From positions 880,497,220-880,561,219 of the forward strand of contig NC_081409.1 in the NCBI RefSeq assembly GCF_030272615.1: a stretch of 64,000 bases of DNA. The letters run 5' to 3'. The notes beneath the pieces were generated by a model. It ran no database searches. It saw only the letters and a program-made list of their open reading frames with translations, and was not told the origin of the DNA. The translations under genes were made by a program, and so were the position numbers. The DNA comes from Cryptomeria japonica. Its lineage: Eukaryota > Streptophyta > Pinopsida > Cupressales > Cupressaceae. This document shows, in pieces, positions 25,413-36,234 of this stretch. Position 1 is the first letter of the stretch. Every line of letters begins with the position of its first letter.

Positions 25413-26975
25413 TCAATTAAGCAAGTGCACCAGTTCCTTGTTCTTCTGTATGGTAGACTTATTTATTTCCTCCAATTCCTCCATAATGAACCATGAGGTA
25501 CCCTTATTGCTACTCCTACTTCTGGTCCTAGAACTAGGGCCTGTAGTTTTATTGCCACCAACAGCAGAGTCTTCACCGCCTAGATCTTTCTTTGTCTTAC
25601 TACCATCAAGATCACTGTCAATAGGATTGGATTTGTACTCCACCACCATGGCATTGATCTTTTCCATCCCCTTCATACTATTATTCATGACTTCCTTGCT
25701 TATGTCAACTAGATTCTTAAGATTATTCTTGATCTCCTCCATAGACTGCTCAACCATCTCAATTTTTTGCTCGTGTTTACATTTCATAACCTCCACATAA
25801 ATGGGAAAGCTTTTGGGTCATGATCATGAGCTTCTCCATTTTTCTAGGCTCAGGTGAATCAGTGAAGATATCAATTATCTTCTTAACCCCCTCTTTGAGG
25901 GTATCAATCTCTTTCCCCACCCACTTCCAGCACTTCTCTTGGCTTCTAGTCGCTTACATCACTAGATTCATCAAAGAACTTTCCTTCTATAAACCACTAT
26001 CTACATCTTTAAGCAGAGTCCCCTGCTTCTCCTTCGAGACATTAAGAGGAATGTCCAATTTGATTTCATGGTCCAAGGTTTTGGGAGGATAGTCTTTAGC
26101 AACCAAATTCTTCTTTTTGGAATAAGGCTCATTTTAGAAATCATCTTGTTGGTCAATTTATATTTACTTGCAGCCCATATGGGGGGGTTCTTGCTACTAT
26201 GGGTTCCAGGAGTGACCAACATCTCACCCTCTTCAACCGGCTTATAATCAGGGTCAACAAGGGGTTTGGTGCTCCCACTATCCTCCATCTCCGTATCTGA
26301 ATCTGAGACATCTTAAACATTAGAATTAGGGATTTGGCCTTTCTTAGAGAGAGAGGGCACAACTTCAAGGGCTTTCGTGTAATCCATAATGAGCACAATA
26401 AGCCCTTCATGGAGGACCAGATTATTTGGATTCTTGGCATATTTTTCTAGGATATTCTCCAAAGAAGAGACCAGATAGAAAGGAATCGAAATAACTTTGC
26501 CATGCCTAAAGTGATTCAAGCTGGTAAAATGATAAGAAAAGATACTGGCATATCCGCCATCAAGCGTAATGTACCTCATGATGAACTCGGCCATGTTCGC
26601 CCAAGGAGATATAAGATCCTTTCTGTTATAGCAACCATCAACCATTTTATTAACTCTTGAATGCTCCTTATCTTTATTAAAAAAATTCACCATGTCTTCG
26701 TCCCCTGTTTTTCTATCTCTGTGAAACCTTTTGCCATTCATAGCCAAACCCATAAATGTAGCCACCAAGGTTTCATCCATCTAATAATCAGCACCATAGG
26801 CCCTCAAAACCCCTTTTTTCCACCCATTGAAAAACATTTCCGTGAGTAGAGGAGAAGGGCCATGGAGTCTTTCCAAGAAGGGAATCATTCCCCCATCAAC
26901 AATTTCCTGCCACACCTTATTTTTCTTCCATTTATCAAAAGTGGGTGGTTCTTTCCTATTATTATCCCCACCCAT
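25413..26975 (-). pseudogene. extra ORF at the LINE 3' end
   Basis: Starting at MGGDNNRKEPPTFDKWKK (26975), one minus-strand frame continues to 25413 with stops at 26778-26780 and 26310-26312 and a pair of frameshifts between about 26150 and 25800. The first 230 residues look globular (WQEIVDGGMIPFLERLHG, LHEGLIVLIMDYTKALEVV). The middle is acidic (DPDYKPVEEGEMLV), and the end is a coiled coil (EQSMEEIKNNLKNLVDISKE) with an Arg/Ser-rich patch. I recognise no family. Plant L1 elements normally carry ORF1 before ORF2 and nothing after it, so a third ORF here is odd. It lies within the same target duplication and so belongs to the LINE transcript. Confidence 0.6.
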
Positions 26976-27167
26976 AATGGTCTGGGTTGCCAAACAGAGA
27001 CAGGAAATGGGCCACACAAGACAAGTCTCCAAACAGAAATAGGACAAGGGCCACACGAGAAGACAGAAAATCCAGTCACAAGGGAAGTTTCTAGATCTTC
27101 GGATAGGGAAATCGAAAGGAAACCATGTCCCTAACAACTTAATCAAATCATGATTGTTCTTCATTGA

Positions 27168-27680
27168 TTACCACAAGTGGACAGTATCATCATATGTCAA
27201 GTCACACAAGCTTTTCGGGAAAGAGTCCTGATTGCTCCACCATTTTGCCGCCACGTAGCCCACCGCCATATTTGCCAGTAAATCCGCCACTCTATTGCCT
27301 TCCCAAAATATGTGAGAAATTTTGAATTTATCCAACTCTTTAATCATATCACAACAATCTTTGATAAATTTGGCAATAGTCCAGCTAAGATTCATACGCC
27401 CATTCAAACAATTGATAATGTTGAGTGAGTTAGATTCCAGCTAGACCTTTCTAAAACCTTCCCTTTTAGCCACGTGTAACCCAAAATGGGCAGTGTTGGC
27501 CTCCACAAAATGGTTGGACTGGGTGCCCAGAGGGAGCACCACCGTAGAAACCAGAAAACCCATATGAGTCCTAGCCACTCCCCCACACCCAACTGGCCTA
27601 GGATTACCTTTAGATGCCCTGTCCAAATTGTTTTTGATCCATCCCAGAGGGGGGCATGCCATGGAACATTTTGTCTGCAA
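27168..27680 (-). pseudogene. LINE RNase H domain
   Basis: The frame shows the RVT_3-type RNase H fold of plant LINE ORF2. Visible are GWIKNNLDRASKGNPRPVGC (the usual first Asp motif, with the common G changed to R), GTQSNHFVEANTAHFGLHVA with the catalytic Glu, LESNSLNIINCLN (usual D of ESDS replaced by N), and FWEGNRVADLLANMAV with the late acidic residue. One stop follows KREGFRKV near 27440. It would degrade RNA in RNA-DNA hybrids; this copy has lost one catalytic Asp and is broken. Confidence 0.87.
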
Positions 27681-27867
27681 TGTTTAATTTTATGCATAGG
27701 AATGGAGATATTCTAGCCAATTTTCCACTGTTTGATAGTATCCCACTCCTCCTAGTGAGTAGGGAGGGGATGGTCATTCCTTCTACTGAGGAATGAGTGA
27801 ATAAAATTCTCCTTGATAGCATTTTTTATTCTAATAGCCACAACAAAGGGAGGAGATTCCAATTCTC

Positions 27868-28323
27868 TTAAAAATCTATTATTTCTTTCTTTCCAAATAC
27901 CCCAAACAATATGAGGAAGAGACATGTTCTAGAGGACTCCCAAAGCCTGATTGTCAAAGGGGCACTTCCATTCAAACCACACCCTTTGAATAGAATCATG
28001 GAAGACCTGATTAGTGTTATAGATATCAAGGAAGAAACTCCAGATATCGATGGCAAAAGAGCAGTGCAACAACAAATGACGAGCATTTTCCTCTGCTTCT
28101 TTGCATAGGAAGTATATATTATTAATAGGAAGACCTGTTTTACAAAGTTTGTCAATGGTAGAAATCTTACCCTACATAAAATCCAAAAAAAGATATTGAT
28201 TTTTGGAATTAAAATCTTATTCCAGATACTAACCCAGAAGGGGGAGGGAGAAAAAGTTCTAGAGATGAACTTGTATGCATCAGCAACCTTGAATTTCCCA
28301 GAAGAGGAGAAATTCCAGAACAC
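27868..28323 (-). pseudogene. LINE ORF2 C-terminal zf-RVT region
   Basis: The open frame begins VFWNFSSSGKFKVADAYKFI-like (read as MFWNF) and continues with FWVSIWNKILIPKINIFFWI, the sequence that marks the zf-RVT domain after the RT of plant LINEs and related retroelements. It then loses similarity, probably by frameshift, before the RNase H part at 27680. The truncation point at 28526 lies shortly upstream. Confidence 0.75.
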
Positions 28324-28545
28324 TACATCCTACACATGGGAGTGAGGGATATGAATATAGTTTAACTAGGGTTGCAAAGATATCAAAGCATTACCCACAA
28401 ATTTGAGATCTAACTAGGCTCCATCTCTAATATAATCAGCCACCCAGGAGCGAATGTTTCTAAGACATAATTCTTTGAAAGGAGGAGCCCAAACAGAATC
28501 CAAAAGGGGGCCATCACCAATCCACCAATTCAATAATAATATGTT

Positions 28546-28974
28546 ATTATTGTTCAAATTTTTAAAAAATTATATGGTTAGAAAGCTCAAAAGATGGGTG
28601 AAAATAAGGTTACAATTTTAGAAATACCCACTTGATGAAGTGTAAACTTGATGATGACAAACTCGAGAAACCAAGTTGATAAAATAAAACAAGTCAAAAA
28701 GGAGGTAAATGGAGGGAAATAAAAATTCCAAACCATAGCTTTGTCATCCAGGCCTATTCCAAGCCTAAACAGTCAAAAGTGCGTATGGGCTACCTATGGT
28801 ATACAAAGCGTGTATGGGGTACTTATGGTGTAAGAAGCATGTACGCTCTATGTTAACTATAAACAACATATACGCGCTATGGTTACTATAAACAATGCAT
28901 ACGCACTACATTTGTTTAAATTTTGGGAGTGTGTATAATATGATATTGTATATATAATATGTGTATATACATAC

Positions 28975-29018
<44 letters not shown>

Positions 29019-30159
29019 GTATATGTATATAATAATATATAATATATTAAGTATATGTATACACACATCTATGTGTATGTAAGTGTATTGTATTCCCCTC
29101 TCAAGTGCGTAAAAGGTGCCTCTCTCTTCTTCTCTCCCTCCCTCCCTCCATACCCTATTGCAACCGTGTCTGCACTTCTATTGCACTAAGTGAATTTATT
29201 TCTTGTCGGCAACTTCCTCTTTGATTTTTATCATGTATGCTCTCCTAAGAAGATTGACTAATGGATTTGTGTGTGTATATTGAATAGGAGGAAGAAGGGT
29301 CTAAAATTGAACCATGAGTGCATTACCATGACAAACAAGGAAACCTACAACAATATTCTTCTCAAATGTGTTTTTAATGAGAAGAGTAGATGTAGAAAAT
29401 AGTGTCAACAAAGCAAAATGATGAGTTAGACAACCGGTAATATGTTTTTCACAAGGAAACAACTAGTAGGAAGAGAAAGAGGGAGAGTAACACATATGAT
29501 GTCACAGAGAATGATGGTGGTGGGCATGCAAGAGTTCCCATGTTGTTAGACAATGCTCGTCATCTAAAGAAATTGAAGTTTGTTGTAAGCATGGTAGTGG
29601 TAGTATATGATGATTATCATTTGTCAAAAGGCCTGGAAGTGTACATACCCATGAAAGAAATCAAGTGTGTAATTCCTATAGTCACAATCGAGATAAATCC
29701 TATAGCCTTGAAAATTTAAGAGTATCACATGTTTTAGAAAGGTAGTACTCTTATGGTTAGGTCAAGCTCTTATACTTGATTTTTAGCAAATCCTTGTTGT
29801 TTCTTCGCCTGGAGTCTCTCTTATGCTAACAATGGTCTAACTTAGCTATATCAAAACTAAACTACCAATGTTCTATTGTATGATGTTCTATTTATAACTT
29901 TAAATAATATATCATGTTATTAGCTATCATTTATTAATTAGGAAAATTGTATGACATAATTTATAAAAAGTTATGGGGAGGCTCTTCCAATATATCTTCT
30001 TTTTGTTTGCATATAGATGAGGTGATAAGAAGATTGACAAGGTGGCCGATTTTATTTTTTTTATAAAAAAGATAGGATATAAAGTAGAACGTTTGAAGCA
30101 GATGAATATATTGGTTTCTTTGGATCCTGTGGATGTATTGGTTGGATAATCTTTCTGGG
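28546..30159. other. non-coding left arm of the giant transposon
   Basis: No gene is visible. The block holds the left subterminal motifs (28778-28907) and a (CATA)n/(TA)n microsatellite at about 28962-29045. A stretch at 29150-29220 (TTGCAACCGTGTCTGCACTTCTATTGC) resembles 32570-32620, suggesting a local duplication or an insertion between the two. Confidence 0.5.
28778..28907. promoter_or_regulatory. left subterminal repeat cluster
   Basis: AGTGCGTATG lies at 28778-28787 and its complement CATACGCACT at 28898-28907. Related words (GCGTGTATGG, TGTACGC, ATACGCGC) lie between. The same 10-mer occurs twice at the right end. Repeated subterminal words in DNA transposons are commonly transposase-binding sites; that role here is an inference. 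Confidence 0.55.
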
Positions 30160-31175
30160 TCATATGGTGTACTAAGGGGTTATATGGTGTCTTATGACCC
30201 CTTAGGACTCCATATGACCCCTTAGGTGTTGTTATGGGTCATATGGTGTCCTAAGGGGTCATATGGTGTTCTATGATCCCTTAGGACACCATACGACCCC
30301 TTAGGATTCCATATGGTGTCAGTATGGGCCGTATGGTGTCATTATGGGTCATATGGTGTTTTATGACCCCTTGGGACACCATATGACCCCTTAGGTGTCA
30401 TTAGAGGTCATATGGTATCCTATGACCCCTTAGGACACCATATGACCCCTTAAGGCACCATACGACCCATAACAACACCATATGGTGTCCTAAGGGGTCA
30501 TAGGATGCCATATGACCCCTTAGGACACCATACAACCCATAAAAACACCATATGGTGTTCTAAAGGGTTATATGGTGTTCTATGACCCCTTAGGACACTA
30601 TTTTGTGTTGTTATAGGTCCTATGGTGTGCTAAGGGATCATATAGCGTCCTATGACCCCTTAGGACACCCTATGATCCCTTAGATGTTGTTAGGGGTCAT
30701 ATTGTGTTCTAAGGGTCATATGGTGTCCTATGATACCTTAAGACACCATATCATGTCTTTATGTGTCTTATAGTGTCCCATGACCCCTAGGATACCTTAT
30801 GACCCCTTAAGACACTGTACGGTGTCATTAGAGGTCATATGGTGTCTTAAGGGGTCATATGGTCTCCTACAACCCCTTAGGATACCATTTGACCCCTTAG
30901 AACTCCATATGGTGTCGTTATGGGTCGTATGGTGTCCTAAGAGGTCATATAATATTCTATGATCCCTTAGGACACTATTTGGTGTCATTATGCGTTGTAT
31001 GGTGTGATAAGGGGTCATATGGTGTCCCATGACCTTTTAGGACTCCATATGACCTCTTTAGTGTTGTTATGGGTCATATGGTGTCCTAAGGAGTCATATG
31101 GTGTCCTATGACCCCTTAGGACACATGCATGGATTCCTAGGATACCATATGACCCCTAAGAATACCATATGACCC
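30160..31175. repeat. palindromic tandem satellite
   Basis: About 1 kb is made of the word GGGTCATATGGTGTCCTAAG and its complement, alternating in both orientations with small changes. Many neighbouring pairs can fold into long hairpins around CATATG and CCTAAGG. The open frames across it only reflect the repeat. Confidence 0.85.
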
Positions 31176-31424
31176 TAGATAGGGAGAGAGGGGGAGGAGG
31201 GGATGGAAGGTGAGAGAGATACCCCTAAGAGAGGAGAGTGAGATAGATAGATAGAGTCTAAGAGGGAGAGACAAGAGATAAATGAGAGAAAGAGAGATGG
31301 AGAGAGAGAGAGGGGGGGAGACTGAGATAGAGAAAGGGAAAGGGAGGGGGAGAGAGAGATGGAGAGAGAGAGAGAGAGGGAAATAGAGGGAGAGATAGAG
31401 ATAAAGAGAGACACAAAGAAGGGG

Positions 31425-31505
<81 letters not shown>

Positions 31506-31966
31506 GGGGGGGATAGAGAGGGTGGGGGGGATAGAGAGATAAGGAGTGGGGGAGGTATAGAGAGATCTAAGAGGTGGATAGAGGGATTGGGAGAGAAAGA
31601 GAGATCTAAGAGGTAGAGGGAGGGAAGGTGAGAGAGAGATAGAGAGGGTGAGAGATAGAGAGAGTTTGAGTAAGAGGGAAGAAGAGATGGAAGGAGAGTA
31701 CAAGAGACTAGAGAGAGAGAGGTGCAAAGAGAGGGAGAGAGGGAGAGAGTGGGAAAGAGAGGTAATGATGAATGGATAGAGGGAGGGGGGAGAAAGGGAG
31801 GGAGAGATACAACTTAGAGAAGGGGAGAGTGAGATAGAAAGATATAGGATAAGAGGGAGAGACTTCGTAGATAAAGAATGGGGGGAGAGAGAGAGAGACT
31901 TAAGTGCAAAATAGAGACTTGATTCTCTCCCCTTCTCTCTTCCTCCATACCCCTTCTTCGCTCCCT

Positions 31967-32004
<38 letters not shown>

Positions 32005-32262
32005 CTTCTCCATTCCTCCATACACCTTCTTCTCTCCCTCCCTACCTCTCTCCCCCCTCCTTCTCTCTCTGTTCTCCCTCCTTCTCTCTCCCTCCCCTCT
32101 TCTCTCCCCTCTCTCTTCCTCTCTCTCCCTCTACCTCTCTCTCCCTATCTCCCCTTCTCCCTTCCTCCATACCCCTTCTTGTCTCCCTCCTTATCTCCCT
32201 CCCCCCTCCTTCTCTCTCCCTCCCCCCTTCTCTCCCCTCTCTCTCTCTCTCTCTATTAAAAT
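31176..32262. repeat. purine-rich then pyrimidine-rich low-complexity block
   Basis: Bases 31176-31915 are almost pure GA (with (AG)n at 31430-31503), and 31920-32262 are almost pure CT with the recurring word CCTCCATACCCCTTCTT. The strand asymmetry switches within a few bases near 31916. Apparent Ser/Leu-Arg/Glu reading frames here are not genes. Confidence 0.9.
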
Positions 32263-32822
32263 ACCGCATACGGGATACTGAGCCTATTAGTTCGCTGCCC
32301 TGCCATAAAAAATTTAAGGCATAGGAGAGCATACGAGGTACTGAGCCTACTAGTTCACTTCCCTGCCATAACATTTTTAAGGTATAGGAGTACGTACATG
32401 CTAGTTATTAGTACATGGTAGAAAAAAAATACCATATGGCTTGCCAACATTTTAAGGACTAACAGCGTAGGCATGGTTATTAATATAGCATGTACGGGGT
32501 ACTTAGACATAGTTTTATTTGCCCACAAGCCTCAAGGGCCTCGAAAGAAGTTTTTGAGGTCGTTCAAGGCCCCACTGCAACTGTGCATGCACTTCTATCA
32601 TTGTTTCATACATAGAAGTAAGTGATTTTTTTTTATTTTTATATAATTTCAAATGATTGAATTGTTGTTCTTATTAGTTTTGTCAATATTATTGTGATTG
32701 TTTAATAGTTTTGATTCAAAAAAATAATGATAAGATTCATATTTATGTTTATTTATTTGCTTATGAACTTTTGTTTACATTTATATGGAATATGAATCTA
32801 TTTAGGAGAACTCATATCAACC
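32263..32822. promoter_or_regulatory. leader region upstream of the transposase-like gene
   Basis: Two tandem copies of a unit near 75 bp (core GATACTGAGCCTATTAGTTC and CCTGCCATAA) lie at 32268-32395 with GCATACG words like those of the subterminal clusters. No TATA box stands out. The rest to 32822 is AT-rich with no coding signal. Confidence 0.5.
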
Positions 32823-35696
32823 ATGGGAAAGAACAAGCGAGGAACAATGGAACAATGAGAGGCTAAAAAGGAAAGACAAAGGCAACATATGAAGAAATTA
32901 CGTGACATAGGAACAATGGGAGAAGAAGGTATTTCATCCTCAACATCTCTATTCGATTTACCAAATGAACATAATGCACGTAATGCAATTGAAGAAGATG
33001 CCACATTGAATAAACAATTAAATGATGAACATACACCTTCTCTAATTGATGAATTGAATGTACTCAATGCACCGATGTTAATACCTCCTAGAATCATTCA
33101 TAGGAAACCAAAGTATCTAATTGACATTGATGAGAATATATTGAAGTCAATGTCTGATAAAATGAATGAATGAACTTGTAGGAGGATGGTTAAAAGAATA
33201 TGGAAAAATAATTTTGAAAACTTAAATCAAACTGCAAGATGTCAATTAAATATTCAAATGATTAAAAATTTGAATTTTAGAGAGAATGAAAATTCTAGGC
33301 CTAAGATCGTCTGAAAGTAACAGTGAAAGAACTATTGTGAGAAATATATTTGATGCATATCAAGAGCTATTGGTTCAAAATTATGTACTAAAGATTCTAA
33401 TGCTACTCGACGTGTCATTATATCAACCATAATAAGCAAGAAAATAAAAAAAGATCGTTTGATAAGAAAAACAAGTCATTAAAATGTTAGAAGAACAAAA
33501 TTAAGTAAAGCACTACAGAGGCGAGAAAAAATAGAGGAACCTAACAATAATTCTCTTTGGGCATTCTCGGGAAGACTACCACACAAAGACAAGGTTATTG
33601 TTGATGCACTAAGAACATTAATTGAAAATTTTTGGCATGACAACACAAGAGTTTCACCCAACCAAAGAGATGTTCTTAGAAGGCAAATCGGGTCTACAAA
33701 TCATGAGCCACATGCCAAACACTATTTGGATATGACTCAAACAAAAAATTATGAAAGATTCCTCGAAAAGTTTCCTCAAATAAGAATTTCTCAAAGATTT
33801 TTTGAAATGGAAAAACCATTGTATATTAAGATTAATCATGTACGCACCACATGTTGTTGTAGGATACATATTGAATTTTGCATGCACTATGATATGTTTC
33901 ATCATATTTTTTCTACTTTGCACACTAACGATGTTTTACATGAATGCAATATACAAGCACCTCCTAATTTAGTAAGAGAATTTATTTCAAGTGTGTTATG
34001 TAATAGACATGATGTTTGCATTTATTATAAGTTGCCCTTTTTGGAAGGTTTTTGTGCTATATGTGGTGGTTTGCAACATTTACCAAGATGTGTATATTTG
34101 GAGAGCACACATGAAATTGGTGGGAAACTAGTTTCTTTTGGAAAATACAAGACATTGACATATGGAGTTAAAGATGGAAAAGATTTGAAGAGATGCGAGC
34201 TAGTGAAAAATGATATATGTGTAGCAGAATTTATGAAAATGTTTCAAGAGAAACTAGTTTATGAGTACATAATGCATACACATAGAGCTCGATGGTTAGA
34301 TGAGAAATTCAAGTTATGTAAGGACACATTTCCTCTTGGCACCATTGTCTCTATCATTGATTTTGCTGAAAATTATACACTACAACCTCAAAATGAAGTG
34401 TAATCTATGTATTATCATTCTACACAAGTTTTTATTTTTGTACACATAGCATTCATGCATGCAGATGATAGAACAAAGAAGGATAGAAAGGTTGTAAGAG
34501 AGCATCACTTCTACATAAGTGATGATCATACTCATTCATCAAAGTTTGTACAAGGATGCTTTAAAGTTTTCTATGATAGTTTAAGGGAAAGGAACATACG
34601 ATACAACTGACACTTAATATGCTCAGATAATTGCACCACACAATTCAAAAATGCAAGGATGTTTTATTGGTTGACAAGGATGCATATGACAAGCGGTGTA
34701 CAATATTTGGGAATTTTACTAAGGATGGACATGGTAAGGGAGAGCACGATAGTGTAAGAGCATGTGTAAAATGGGCCCTAGCTAGATAAGAATTGAAGTA
34801 CGAAGGTGGTGCTGAGTTGATAGATGCAGAAACAATTGTGCAATGGTGTAAGTCTACGATGGGTCTAGGTAATATAGGTGCATCAATGGTTCATAGATAT
34901 TTTTGGTTGATCACTGAATCTAGCATTAAAAACTATCTATATTGTTGTATAGTTGTGGGATTGAGTGACATGCACTCATTTATGAGTTTAATGCAAGTTC
35001 ACTAGTAATTTATACGAGACAGATGGTATGTTTTTTCTCTTCATGCATGTATTTTTTGTGGGAAGAATGTGAATCACAAGAGTGGGTTGACAAATGGTCT
35101 TGTATACCATTGGTTCCCATTGATACATATCAAAATTCCTAAAGCACTAAAATTGAGTCAAATGGAGACATCAATGATTTTGACAATGTATCCGACCTAG
35201 TGGATTCGGGTGATTTTTTGAGTTAATTTTTTTGCAAGTATTCTTTTTGGTTCATTTTGTTGTACATCACACTTTATTTTGGGTATTAATTATCACTTTA
35301 TAAAATGCAGGTCATGTGTATGAAGTTGTTGCAGAAGAGAATAGTGAAGAAGGAACATATTACTATTTGTATCATTGTGTTGAGCTTAAAAGAAAATTGA
35401 CAACCACAATCATTGACAGAGACGGTATTGAGTACCCAATAGGGTTTGTTGTCATGATAGGAACATGGCTTAGGAGATACCCTATCAAGAATTATGATGT
35501 TTGGTTGTTCGAGGACTTTTAAACACACAGACATATTCTTCATTTCTCTAACCTTGTTGTTGCAACAAATCTTCATTTGATGAAGTATCGTGGTAGACAT
35601 CATAACAAGATTTTATGGAAAGTTCGTGAATCTGACCACGAGGCAATACTTGACATAATACAGGTTAGAGCTGATCCTGAAGGCTCACTTGATTGA
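32823..35696 (+). pseudogene. transposase-like gene, DDE type with DFAENY motif
   Basis: One plus-strand frame can be followed over most of this span from MGKNKRGTMEQ at 32823. It has stops at 32856, 33174, 33480, 34401, 34608 and 35520, small frameshifts near 33300-33390, 34690 and after 34790, and a probable intron (about 35207-35311) ending ATGCAG. Order of parts: basic N-terminus; RRTKLSKALQRREK and VSPNQRDVLRRQ; FPQIRISQRFFEMEKP; a Cys/His-containing stretch (RTTCCCRIHIEFCMHYDMF); DFAENY (Asp codon 34359); SDNCTTQFK (Asp 34626); GHGKGEHD (Glu 34742); and a C-terminal WLRRYP region. The three acidic positions (88 and about 38 residues apart) fit a DDE transposase. I recall similar unnamed proteins in other eukaryotes. 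It would cut and join the element ends in the nucleus. Several stops are one C-to-T change from Gln or Arg codons. Confidence 0.7.
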
Positions 35697-36234
35697 TTCT
35701 ATGGTTCAGAGTAGAATGATTTTGAGAATTTTATATATACTGTCGACGAATTGTTCTATATTTATTTTTTGTATATATAAATGCCCATTAGCCGATTTTT
35801 ACATGTTTAGGGGCATAGTTTTATATATTTAAATGGCAATGAGCTAATTTATACATATGTAGAAGCCAAATTTTTTATATTAAAATGGAGATGAGCTAAA
35901 TTGCACATATTGTAATGCCAAATTTTGTATAAAATCCCATGAGATGATTTCTAAGACATTTTTTAATATATTCAAATAGCCAAGAGCTAATTTGACCATA
36001 TTTAGAGGTAAATTTTTTATTAATATGTGACAATGTTTTGTGATTATTGTTTGTGTCTATGTTTTGAGTTTATCTGATGTGATAAGGTCAATCATGTGCA
36101 TTATTTATTCTTGTATAATCATGGAGAATTATTTGAGTCATTATCGGGTCATAGGAGTCATAGATTGAGTCTAGATATAATTTGAGCAAAAAAATCTCAT
36201 TATTGTCAAAAAAATTGTCAACAAAGTTGTCAAG
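35697..36234. other. AT-rich spacer after the transposase-like gene
   Basis: No gene. Four loose copies of a unit with ATTTTTTATATT and GAGCTAATTT words lie at 35790-36010. Confidence 0.45.

Larger units (their letters stand above)
25248..28526 (-). mobile_element. 5'-truncated L1-type LINE
   Basis: A 19-bp direct repeat (AATTCAATAATAATATGTT at 25229-25247 and 28527-28545) flanks this 3.3-kb block, the mark of target-primed reverse transcription. On the minus strand it holds the end of ORF2 (zf-RVT region and RNase H), then a further ORF, then a 3' end GTTCATCTATATCAAA with almost no A tail. The endonuclease and RT domains are missing through 5' truncation. It sits in the left arm of the giant transposon and is younger than it. 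Confidence 0.9.

Noticed and set aside
25258-25800. Plus-strand ORF of 180 codons
   Set aside because: It is the antisense shadow of the coiled-coil end of the LINE's extra ORF; the minus-strand frame has the coherent composition.
31137-32374. Long Ser/Leu-rich and Arg/Glu-rich open frames on both strands
   Set aside because: They are produced by GA/CT low-complexity DNA and have no start context, domain or conservation signal.
34401-34403. Programmed stop readthrough in the transposase-like gene
   Set aside because: The gene has at least six stops plus frameshifts, so random decay explains it better than recoding.
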